A DNA stretch of 22,562 nt, from positions 1 through 22,562 of the forward strand of contig JAKABC010000007.1 of the NCBI GenBank assembly GCA_021802025.1, read 5' to 3'. This DNA comes from Actinomycetes bacterium. GTDB taxonomy: Bacteria; Actinomycetota; Acidimicrobiia; Acidimicrobiales; RAAP-2. Below, piece by piece: positions 1 through 5,866 of the stretch (position 1 is the first letter of the stretch; each line of letters starts with the position of its first letter). The translations under genes and the position numbers were made by a program. The notes beneath the pieces are model-generated. The model was not told the origin of the DNA and did no database searches. It saw nothing but the letters and a program-made list of their open reading frames with translations.

Positions 1-531
1 GCCCGCGAGGTCGACCCCGCGCTTCATCAAGAAGTCGTAGCCCGCGGCGCGATACAGCGCGTCGACGGGGTGGCGGCGCTGGAAGCCGTAGGTGAGTCCG
101 GCCGTGTGGCTGAACAGGTGGCGCACGGTGATCGGACCAGTCGCCGGGGCGAACTCGGGCGCCTCGACGGTGCCCCCGACGAAGACCCGGGGCTCAGCGA
201 AGGACGGGATCCACCGGCTCACCTCGTCGTCGAGGGCGAAGTGGCCCTCTTCCATCAGCGCGAGGGCGGCGAGGGCCACGACGGGCTTGGTCATCGAGTA
301 GATGCGCCAGATCGTCCCGGGACTGATCGGCCGGTCCCGCTCGCGGTCGGCGTAGCCCGAGCCGGCCGCGTAGACGAGTCGACCCTCGCGCGCCACGGTG
401 ACGAGCCACCCCGCGAGGCGGCCGTCCTCGACGTAGGGGGCGAACGTCTCGTCAATCCTCGCCAGGCCCGCCGGGTCGAAGCCAGCGCCGCGGGCGTCCA
501 CCTCGGGGGTGAGGGCCACGGGGTCGAGCAC
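1..531 (-). CDS. Serine hydrolase, beta-lactamase/class C fold (3' end outside window)
   Basis: The first 177 codons of a beta-lactamase-family serine hydrolase (class C beta-lactamase, DD-peptidase or EstB-type esterase superfamily); the C-terminal part lies beyond the left edge. The nucleophile motif S-M-T-K is at residues 79-82, preceded by TIWRIY and followed by an Ala/Leu-rich helix. A later HLFSHTAGLTYGF stretch is typical of the family. No signal peptide is visible, so a cytoplasmic esterase or amidase role is possible; the substrate cannot be told. The start is GTG at 531, because the in-frame codon at 541-543 is the TAG stop of cinA; GTG codons at 519 and 501 are alternatives. It begins 9 nt after cinA and is probably co-transcribed with it. 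The catalytic Tyr and KTG-like motifs would be in the missing part. Confidence 0.82.
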   Translation of the reverse strand, partial: MLDPVALTPEVDARGAGFDPAGLARIDETFAPYVEDGRLAGWLVTVAREGRLVYAAGSGYADRERDRPISPGTIWRIYSMTKPVVALAALALMEEGHFALDDEVSRWIPSFAEPRVFVGGTVEAPEFAPATGPITVRHLFSHTAGLTYGFQRRHPVDALYRAAGYDFLMKRGVDLAG

Positions 532-540
532 GCGTCGACG

Positions 541-1797
541 CTACCGGCGATCGAGGGCGCGACGCAGCACGTCGAGGGCGCTGATAGTGGTGTAGTGGCG
601 CACCCGCGTGCGGTCCCCGGCCAGGTGCAGCCGGGTCGTCGAGACCGCGCCGTCGAGGCTGAGCCCAACGAACACCGTCCCGGGTGGCTCGCCGTCTTGG
701 GGCTCGGGACCCGCGACGCCGGTCACGGCGAGGCCCACGTCACTGGCGAGCGTCGAGACGATCCCACTCGCCATCGCCCCGGCGGCCTCGGCCGAGACCA
801 CCGGCCCCTGGGGCACCCCGAGCAGGTCCACCTTCACCCGGCTGGCGTAGCTCACCACACCACCGACGAACCAGTGCGACGCCCCGGCCACGTTGACCAA
901 CCGGCTCGCGATCAACCCGCCGGTGAGCGACTCGGCGACGGCGAGGCTCAGTCCGGCCGCGCGCAGGCGCGTGGCCACCGCGACCTCCATCGACTCCTCG
1001 TCGACGCCAAAGACGATGTCCCCGAGCCGTTCCCCGATCACCGCGCGCACCCGGCCCTCCTCGGCGTCGAGGAGGGCCGCCGCCGCGGCGTCGTCGGCGC
1101 CGCGGGCGGTGAGGCGGACCTTGATCCCCTCGATCCCCGAGGCCAAGAAGGCGATGGTGACCCGGCCGTCGGCCTCGAGGGCCTCGAAGCGCTCGGCCAG
1201 GGCCTCGGCCAGGGCCGACTCGCTCGAGCCCCACGTGCGCAACACGCGGCTCGCGATCACCGAACTCTCGCCGGTCGCGCGCTGGCGCTCGAGCAGGTCG
1301 GGCCGGACCGCGCGCTCGAACATGTCGGTCATCTCGTCGGGCACGCCGGGCAGCAGGTAGGCGACCTTTCGACCGACCGGGCAGATGAGCCCCGGCGCGG
1401 TGCCCCGGGTCTGGGGGATCACCGTCGCCCCGCGCGGGACGTCGGCCTGGCGGAGGTTGTTCTCGGGCATCGGGCGCCCCCGTCGGGTGAAGAACTCGCG
1501 CATCACCCCGACGAGACTCTCGTCGCGCTCGAGGGGCACGTTCATCACGGTGGCCATCGCCTCGCGGGTGATGTCGTCCTGGGTCGGCCCGAGCCCGCCG
1601 CAGACGATGACGGCGTCGGCGCGCGCGAGGGCCGTGCGCAGCGCGAGGACGATGCGGTCGTGGTTGTCGCCCACGTGCTGGTGGAAGTGGCTCGCCAGGC
1701 CGTTGGCCGCCAGGTGCTCGCCGAGCCACTGGGCGTTCGTGTCGGCGATCTGCCCGAGCAGCAGCTCGGTGCCGACCGCGACCACCTCAACGCGCAC
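541..1797 (-). CDS. cinA: CinA, nicotinamide-nucleotide amidohydrolase / competence-damage protein
   Basis: A full-length two-domain CinA of 418 aa. The N-terminal half (about residues 1-170) is the molybdopterin-binding-like domain, starting VEVVAVGTELLLGQIADTN and carrying the family's GGLGPTQDD segment. The C-terminal half (about 260-418) is the PncC-type amidase domain, with AVAESLTGGLIASRL and VTGVAGPEPQDGEPPGTVFVG. In the family this domain deamidates nicotinamide mononucleotide to nicotinate mononucleotide in pyridine-nucleotide salvage; the N-terminal domain acts as an ADP-ribose pyrophosphatase in some members. I chose GTG at 1797 because the conserved VEVVAVGTELL follows at once. 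The gene overlaps the end of pgsA by 11 nt, so the two are probably translationally coupled. The pgsA-cinA order is common in bacteria. Confidence 0.93.
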   Translation of the reverse strand: MRVEVVAVGTELLLGQIADTNAQWLGEHLAANGLASHFHQHVGDNHDRIVLALRTALARADAVIVCGGLGPTQDDITREAMATVMNVPLERDESLVGVMREFFTRRGRPMPENNLRQADVPRGATVIPQTRGTAPGLICPVGRKVAYLLPGVPDEMTDMFERAVRPDLLERQRATGESSVIASRVLRTWGSSESALAEALAERFEALEADGRVTIAFLASGIEGIKVRLTARGADDAAAAALLDAEEGRVRAVIGERLGDIVFGVDEESMEVAVATRLRAAGLSLAVAESLTGGLIASRLVNVAGASHWFVGGVVSYASRVKVDLLGVPQGPVVSAEAAGAMASGIVSTLASDVGLAVTGVAGPEPQDGEPPGTVFVGLSLDGAVSTTRLHLAGDRTRVRHYTTISALDVLRRALDRR

Positions 1798-2362
1798 GGG
1801 CGAGCACCTTCTTGCCGTCGGCGTAGTACTGCCATCCCGTGTAGAGCGTGAGGGCGACCGCGATCCAGATCGTGACGTCGGCGAAGGCCGGTCGGTCGGC
1901 GGTGAAGGGCAGCACCGCAAAGCCGATCGCCCAGTCCTGGGCGAACGTCTTCCACTTGGCCAGCCGGCTCGCCGGGACCGAGAGGCCGCGGCGCGCGGCG
2001 TAGGAGCGATACAGGCTCATCCACAGCTCGCGCAACGTGATGAGGATCGCCGGCGCGATGAAGAAGGAGACGGGCTGGGGCCGCGACAGCACGCACGCCC
2101 AGAGCCCCCCGATCACCACGACCTTGTCGGCCAGGGGGTCGAGGAAGGCCCCCGAGGTCGTGGTCCCGTGCCGGCGCGCGACGATCCCGTCGAAGTAGTC
2201 CGACGCCGCCACGGCGAGTCCCACCGCCACCGTCCACCACGAGACGCGGTGCTCGAGGAGCAGCCAGATGAAGACCGGCGCGATGACCAGGCGGAAGCCC
2301 GTCATGAGGTTGGCCGGGGTGAGCAGCGCGGTCGGCCCGAAGCGCTTCTCCTGGGTGTTCAC
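1787..2362 (-). CDS. pgsA: CDP-diacylglycerol-glycerol-3-phosphate 3-phosphatidyltransferase
   Basis: An integral membrane CDP-alcohol phosphatidyltransferase of 191 aa that makes phosphatidylglycerophosphate from CDP-diacylglycerol and glycerol-3-phosphate, the committed step to phosphatidylglycerol and cardiolipin. It begins TPANLMTGFRLVIAP, typical of PgsA, and carries the CDP-OH-P signature DYFDGIVAR ... G-AFL-D-PLA-D with all four aspartates. The spacer between AR and the Gly is seven residues here; many PgsA proteins have eight, so another CDP-alcohol transferase (for example a phosphatidylinositol phosphate synthase) was considered, but the N-terminus and the pgsA-cinA order favour PgsA. 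Several hydrophobic helices follow. Start is GTG at 2362, whose GTGA overlaps the rimO stop by 4 nt. Its 3' end overlaps cinA by 11 nt. Confidence 0.88.
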   Translation of the reverse strand: MNTQEKRFGPTALLTPANLMTGFRLVIAPVFIWLLLEHRVSWWTVAVGLAVAASDYFDGIVARRHGTTTSGAFLDPLADKVVVIGGLWACVLSRPQPVSFFIAPAILITLRELWMSLYRSYAARRGLSVPASRLAKWKTFAQDWAIGFAVLPFTADRPAFADVTIWIAVALTLYTGWQYYADGKKVLARAR

Positions 2363-3651
2363 GCCGGCACCGCCTCGAGGTCCGTACCGCGACTCGCGAC
2401 GATCGTGCACGCCACCACGTCCCCCACGCTACGGGCGCCCGGAACGTGGACGACGCCGTCGATCTCGGGGCACTCGCGCACCGTGCGCCCCACGCCCGGC
2501 GCGTCGATGAGCACGCTCTGGCGGGTGCCCACGAGCGCGTCGCGCTTGCGCGCGGTGATGGTGTCTTGAAGCTCGCTGGCTTCGCGCAACCGTTCGAGCG
2601 CCAGCTCTTTCGCCACGCGCCCGTCCTGGGTGTGGGCCGGCGTGCCCGGTTCGTCGGAGAAGGTGAAGAAGCCGGCCCAGTCGAGCTGGGCGGCCTCGAG
2701 GAAGTCGAGCAGGGCCGCGTGGTCGTCCTCGGTCTCGCCGGGGTAGCCGACGATGAACGACGAGCGGAAGGCCGCGTCGGGCTCGGCGCGCCGGATCGCT
2801 GCGATGCGCTCTAAGAACCGCTCGCCCTCGCCCCAGCGGCGCATCCGGCGCAGCAGGGGCCGCGAGGCGTGCTGGAGCGAGAGGTCGAAGTAGGGCACGC
2901 CCGTGGCCAGCACCGCCTCGATCAGCGCCTCGGTCAGGCCGCTCGGGTAGAGGTAGAGCAGTCGGAGTCGTTCCACCTCGTCGGTGAGTCGCCGGGTCAG
3001 CTCGACCAGCGGCTGGGTCCCGCCCTCGTCGAGGACCTCGAGGGCCTCGCCCCGCCCGGCCCGGCGCCGATCGTGACCCCAGCTCGCGAGATCCTGGGCG
3101 ACGAGCACCAGCTCGCGCACCCCGCCGGCGACGAGGTCACGGGCCTCGGCCAGCACCTCGTCGGCCGAACGACTGCGCTGGTCGCCCCGGAAGCTCGGGA
3201 TGGCGCAGAAGCCGCAGCGCCGATCGCACCCCTCGGCGACCTTGAGGTAGGCCCAGGGCGCGCGCACGGGGGGCCGGGGCAGGTTGAGCAGGTCGAAGTC
3301 GGGCGTCGAGAGCGCGCGCAGGGCGACCGGCGTCGTGGTGAGCGAGTGGCCGAAGCCCGCGACGAGGTCGACCTCGGGCAGGGCGGCGGCCAGCTCGTCG
3401 CCGTAGCGCTCGGCCATGCAGCCGGTGACGACGAGGCGGGCCCCGTCACGGCGTCGCTCGGCGAGGTCGAGCACCGTCTCGATCGACTCCTCCCGGGCCG
3501 CCTCGATGAAGGCGCAGGTGTTGGCCACCACGAGTTCGGCCTCCTCGGCCGAGGCCGCCGGGGCGTAGCCCTCGGCCACCAGGTAGCCCGCCAGCTTCTC
3601 GGAGTCGACGTGGTTCTTCGGACAGCCGAGGGTCTCGATCCAGTACCGCAC
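2359..3651 (-). CDS. rimO: Ribosomal protein S12 methylthiotransferase RimO
   Basis: A radical-SAM methylthiotransferase of 430 aa that adds a methylthio group to the conserved Asp of ribosomal protein S12. Domains in order: an N-terminal UPF0004 domain with the auxiliary-cluster cysteines C10 (in TLGCPKN), C46 (NTCAF) and C78 (VTGCM); the radical-SAM core with C142-x3-C146-x2-C149 in EGCDRRCGFCAIPSFRG; and a C-terminal TRAM domain from about residue 365. The GCPKN and AIPSFRG sequences favour RimO over MiaB. Start is GTG at 3651: an AAGGAG ribosome site lies 5 nt upstream (3657-3662), the clearest Shine-Dalgarno in the window. It is probably the head of the rimO-pgsA-cinA-hydrolase run, with the tRNA-Ser gene just upstream on the same strand. 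Confidence 0.95.
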   Translation of the reverse strand: MRYWIETLGCPKNHVDSEKLAGYLVAEGYAPAASAEEAELVVANTCAFIEAAREESIETVLDLAERRRDGARLVVTGCMAERYGDELAAALPEVDLVAGFGHSLTTTPVALRALSTPDFDLLNLPRPPVRAPWAYLKVAEGCDRRCGFCAIPSFRGDQRSRSADEVLAEARDLVAGGVRELVLVAQDLASWGHDRRRAGRGEALEVLDEGGTQPLVELTRRLTDEVERLRLLYLYPSGLTEALIEAVLATGVPYFDLSLQHASRPLLRRMRRWGEGERFLERIAAIRRAEPDAAFRSSFIVGYPGETEDDHAALLDFLEAAQLDWAGFFTFSDEPGTPAHTQDGRVAKELALERLREASELQDTITARKRDALVGTRQSVLIDAPGVGRTVRECPEIDGVVHVPGARSVGDVVACTIVASRGTDLEAVPA

Positions 3652-3668
3652 GCTGTCTCCTTAAGCGC

Positions 3669-3695
3669 GACACCGAGCGCACGGCGCTCGGTGTC
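3669..3695 (-). terminator. 12-bp hairpin between tRNA-Ser and rimO
   Basis: A perfect inverted repeat: arms 3669-3680 and 3684-3695 with a 3-nt loop. It begins one base after the encoded CCA end of the tRNA and ends a few bases before the rimO Shine-Dalgarno. On the minus strand it is followed by GCGCTTAAGG, not a T-run, so it is not a classical intrinsic terminator. It may terminate weakly, act as a 3' processing structure for the tRNA, or sit in the rimO leader. Confidence 0.6.
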
Positions 3696-3696
3696 C

Positions 3697-3790
3697 TGGC
3701 GGAGAGGGAGGGATTTGAACCCTCGGGCCCACTTTCGCAGGCCGCATTCTTAGCAGGAATGTGGTTTAAACCAGACTCACCCACCTCTCC
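3697..3790 (-). tRNA. tRNA-Ser (anticodon GCU), CCA encoded
   Basis: A class II tRNA of 94 nt including an encoded CCA. The 7-bp acceptor stem is GGAGAGG (3784-3790) with CCTCTCC (3701-3707), discriminator G at 3700, CCA at 3697-3699. The anticodon arm is CATTC-CTGCTAA-GAATG, giving anticodon GCU for AGC/AGU codons. A long variable arm (GGCC...GGCC type) and T-arm GAGGG-TTCAAAT-CCCTC complete a serine tRNA. A TAGGAT box 10 nt upstream can serve as its -10 element. The 175 bp between it and the Nudix stop (3791-3965) hold this promoter and GC-rich palindromic sequence but no gene I can support. Confidence 0.95.
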
Positions 3791-3800
3791 AGCGCCACCC

Positions 3801-3806
3801 ATCCTA
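3801..3806 (-). promoter_or_regulatory. -10 box of tRNA-Ser
   Basis: TAGGAT on the minus strand, ending 10 nt before the tRNA 5' end. It shares the TAGnnT form with the boxes upstream of several protein genes in this window. No convincing -35 hexamer is seen at 17 nt. Confidence 0.5.
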
Positions 3807-3965
3807 GTTGGCGGGCTCGCGGGCCCCCGGGGGCGCCGCTCGTCACGCTGAGAGGCTCACCTCCTCGGCGCGGAGCCGCCGCCCCGGCGACCGGGCGAGC
3901 GCGGGGCTTCGACGAGGGCGCGGACCCGACGTCCCCGGGCGGGCCAGCGACCCCGGCCCCGACGC

Positions 3966-4418
3966 TCAGGGGGCGTCGACGATCGCCGCCACGGCGTCGA
4001 GGAGCTCGCGGTCGCGATCCCAGGTGAGCCGCTCGTGGAGTTCGCCCAGGGGCACCCACTCCAGCTCGTCGACCTCGTCGTTGGGGGCGAACGCGCCGTC
4101 GGTCACCTCCATGAGGTAGTACGCGACGATCTTGGGCCGACCCTTGCGGTGGGTGTAGTTGGTGGTGCCGGCGAAGCGAGTGATCCGACAGCGCAGGCCC
4201 GTCTCTTCTAAGACCTCGCGCAGCGCCGCGTCCTCGAAGGTCTCGCCCTCGTCGAGCTTGCCCTTGGGGAAGGTCCAGTCGCCACGAGCCTCGCGGTAGA
4301 TAACGGCGACCTCTCGGCGCCCGCCGGGGCCGACCCGGGTCACGACGCCGCCCGCGGCGCGGATGAGGTCGACCGGGGCGTCCTCGGGGACGATGAGCTC
4401 GCCGCTCATGAGCACCAC
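3966..4418 (-). CDS. Nudix hydrolase (MutT/NUDIX family)
   Basis: A single-domain Nudix hydrolase of about 150 aa that cleaves a nucleoside diphosphate linked to another group. The complete Nudix box GX5EX7REUXEEXGU is at residues 53-75 (G-KLDEG-E ... REVLEETGL), with every metal and catalytic glutamate present. The approach sequence (RAAGGVV...WTFPKGKLDEGE) resembles diadenosine-polyphosphate hydrolase and MutT1-like proteins, but the substrate cannot be fixed. The start is uncertain between GTG at 4418 and ATG at 4409, nine nt apart. I chose GTG because a TACGGT -10-like box ends exactly 7 nt upstream, the same geometry as other genes here, and the ATG has no good Shine-Dalgarno. It is divergent from the TauE/SafE gene. 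Confidence 0.88.
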   Translation of the reverse strand: MVLMSGELIVPEDAPVDLIRAAGGVVTRVGPGGRREVAVIYREARGDWTFPKGKLDEGETFEDAALREVLEETGLRCRITRFAGTTNYTHRKGRPKIVAYYLMEVTDGAFAPNDEVDELEWVPLGELHERLTWDRDRELLDAVAAIVDAP

Positions 4419-4425
4419 GACGCCC

Positions 4426-4431
4426 ACCGTA
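4426..4431 (-). promoter_or_regulatory. -10-like box for the Nudix gene
   Basis: TACGGT on the minus strand, 7 nt before the GTG at 4418. It would place the transcription start at or next to the start codon (leaderless mRNA). No -35 is evident. Confidence 0.4.
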
Positions 4432-4488
4432 GGGCGGGGGCGGCACCGGCGTGGGGATACGGACCCGGGGCGCGGAGGGGCACCTCCG

Positions 4489-4494
4489 TAGAGT
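4489..4494 (+). promoter_or_regulatory. -10-like box for the TauE/SafE gene
   Basis: TAGAGT, 6 nt before the GTG start at 4501; no Shine-Dalgarno lies between. This is consistent with a leaderless transcript. Confidence 0.45.
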
Positions 4495-4500
4495 AGTGAG

Positions 4501-5268
4501 GTGCTCGCCGTCCTCGGGTCCGGGTGGCGATTCGTCATCGTCGTCGTCGCGGGGGTCGCCGCGGGGGTGTCCAACGGGGTGGCCGGCGGGGGGACCTTCA
4601 TCACGTTCCCGACCCTGCTGGCCCTGGGCGTGCCGGCCCTGACGGCGAACATCACCACGACCGTGGGCGTCGTCCCGGGCTCGGTCGGGGCCCTCGGGGT
4701 CTTCGGCCACCAGCTTCGCGACCACCGCGACCTGCTGCCCCGACTGGTGGCGCCGGTCGTGGCCGGATCGCTCGCGGGCAGTCTGCTCCTGCTCGCCGGG
4801 TCGCCCGACACGTTCCGCGCGCTCGTGCCCTGGCTCATCGGGGTGGCGACGGCGCTGTTCGCCGTGTCGCCCCTCATCACGCGCCGACTGGCCCACGTCT
4901 CGCACGACCACCCGGCCCGCCGGGCCGGCCTCTACGTCGGGACCTTCGCGATCTCGGTCTACGGCGGCTACTTCGGCGCCGGGATCGGCATCATGCTCCT
5001 CGCCCTGCTCGGCCTCGCCCTGCCCGTCGAGATCAAGCGACTCCAGGGGCTGCGCAACGCGATCGCGGTCGTGGTGACGGCGGTCGCCGCCGTCGTCTTT
5101 GCCATCCACGGCCACCTCGACGGCCCGGCGGTGGTGGCGCTGTGGATCGGCACCCTCGTCGGGGGCTGGCTGGGCGCCCAGGCCGTCGCCCGCCTGTCAC
5201 CGGTGTCGGTGCGCGTCGTCGTGGTCGCCATCGGCGTCGTCACAACCGTGAAGCTGGCGCTGGGCTGA
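4501..5268 (+). CDS. TauE/SafE-family membrane permease (sulfite/anion exporter type)
   Basis: A polytopic membrane protein of 255 aa in the TauE/SafE (former DUF81) family, whose members are proposed exporters of sulfite, sulfoacetate and other anions. The N-terminal repeat carries the family pattern: a hydrophobic helix, then AGVSNGVAGGGTFITFPTLL, then NITTTVGVVPGS. The second half repeats it with YGGYFGAGIGIMLLALLGL and LQGLRNAIAVVVTAV. About eight hydrophobic segments are visible. Start is GTG at 4501, supported by the TAGAGT box 6 nt upstream. A DUF4395 protein follows 30 nt downstream on the same strand, with its own promoter-like box. DUF4395 often neighbours thiol-redox proteins, so a sulfur-related role is plausible but not shown. 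The transported ion is unknown. Confidence 0.88.
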   Translation: MLAVLGSGWRFVIVVVAGVAAGVSNGVAGGGTFITFPTLLALGVPALTANITTTVGVVPGSVGALGVFGHQLRDHRDLLPRLVAPVVAGSLAGSLLLLAGSPDTFRALVPWLIGVATALFAVSPLITRRLAHVSHDHPARRAGLYVGTFAISVYGGYFGAGIGIMLLALLGLALPVEIKRLQGLRNAIAVVVTAVAAVVFAIHGHLDGPAVVALWIGTLVGGWLGAQAVARLSPVSVRVVVVAIGVVTTVKLALG

Positions 5269-5285
5269 ATACACCACAATTCCGA

Positions 5286-5291
5286 TAGCCT
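5286..5291 (+). promoter_or_regulatory. -10-like box for the DUF4395 gene
   Basis: TAGCCT, 7 nt before the GTG start at 5299. It suggests the DUF4395 gene can be transcribed separately from the TauE/SafE gene, as a leaderless message. Confidence 0.45.
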
Positions 5292-5298
5292 TAGTCGG

Positions 5299-5802
5299 GT
5301 GAAGCGCCTCTTCGACTTCCCGGACCCGGTCAACGAGGCCGCCGCGCGCACCGTGGCGCTCGGGGTCGTGATCTTGTCGGCCCTCGCCCTGGTGACCGGG
5401 TGGGCCTGGATCCTCGCTCTGCTGCTCTACGGCTTCGCCGCCCGGGTCCTCACCGGGCCGACCCTCTCGCCCCTCGGTCAGTTCGCGACCCGGGTCGTCG
5501 CCCCCCGGCTCCCGCGCCTCACGCGCTTCAGCCCCGGCCCGCCCAAGCGCTTCGCCCAGGGCGTCGGGCTCGGCGTCACCTCGGCGGCGACGCTCACCTG
5601 GCTGCTCGCGGGCTGGCCGGTCGCCCGCTGGCTCCTCCTGCCCCTGCTCGCGGCGGCCTCGCTCGAGGCCTTCGCGGGCTACTGCGTGGGCTGCGCGATG
5701 TTCCGGGGCCTCATGAGACTGGGAGTCATCCCCGAGTCGGTGTGCGCCGCGTGCGCCGACCTCTCGGAGCACTACCGACGCCTCGGGGCAAACGCCGACT
5801 AA
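5299..5802 (+). CDS. DUF4395 membrane protein
   Basis: A small membrane protein of 167 aa matching DUF4395 as I know it. It begins FDFPDPVNEAAARTVALGVV, has about four hydrophobic segments, the central motif GPPKRFAQGVGL, and the late motif FAGYCVGCAMFRGLMRLGVIP. Two cysteine pairs, GYCVGC and VCAAC near the C-terminus, could bind metal or form redox disulfides; this is inference. The biochemical function is not known. Members are often found beside thioredoxin-like or rhodanese genes; here the neighbour is TauE/SafE. Start is GTG at 5299, chosen from the family N-terminus and the TAGCCT box 7 nt upstream. Confidence 0.85.
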   Translation: MKRLFDFPDPVNEAAARTVALGVVILSALALVTGWAWILALLLYGFAARVLTGPTLSPLGQFATRVVAPRLPRLTRFSPGPPKRFAQGVGLGVTSAATLTWLLAGWPVARWLLLPLLAAASLEAFAGYCVGCAMFRGLMRLGVIPESVCAACADLSEHYRRLGANAD

Positions 5803-5853
5803 CAATTCGACAACAATCGACCAGGCTCGGTACCCCCTCGGGTGGGCACTCCG

Positions 5854-5859
5854 TAGGCT
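5854..5859 (+). promoter_or_regulatory. -10-like box for the S53 peptidase gene
   Basis: TAGGCT, 7 nt before the GTG at 5867. The intervening GAGCGGG is only a weak Shine-Dalgarno. Same geometry as the two preceding plus-strand genes. Confidence 0.45.
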
Positions 5860-5866
5860 GAGCGGG

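Noticed and set aside
541..543. cinA TAG followed in the same frame by the serine hydrolase, as a possible read-through fusion
   Set aside because: The 9-nt gap and a fresh GTG start explain it as two adjacent genes; no sign of a recoding signal.
70..1851. 593-codon open frame on the plus strand
   Set aside because: It is the antisense of cinA, the serine hydrolase start and part of pgsA, all recognised by motifs. Long antisense frames are expected at this GC content, and its translation is low-complexity Arg/Gly/His-rich.
3697..3790. tRNA-Ser as an integration site
   Set aside because: No integrase, no repeat of the tRNA 3' end and no foreign-looking genes nearby.
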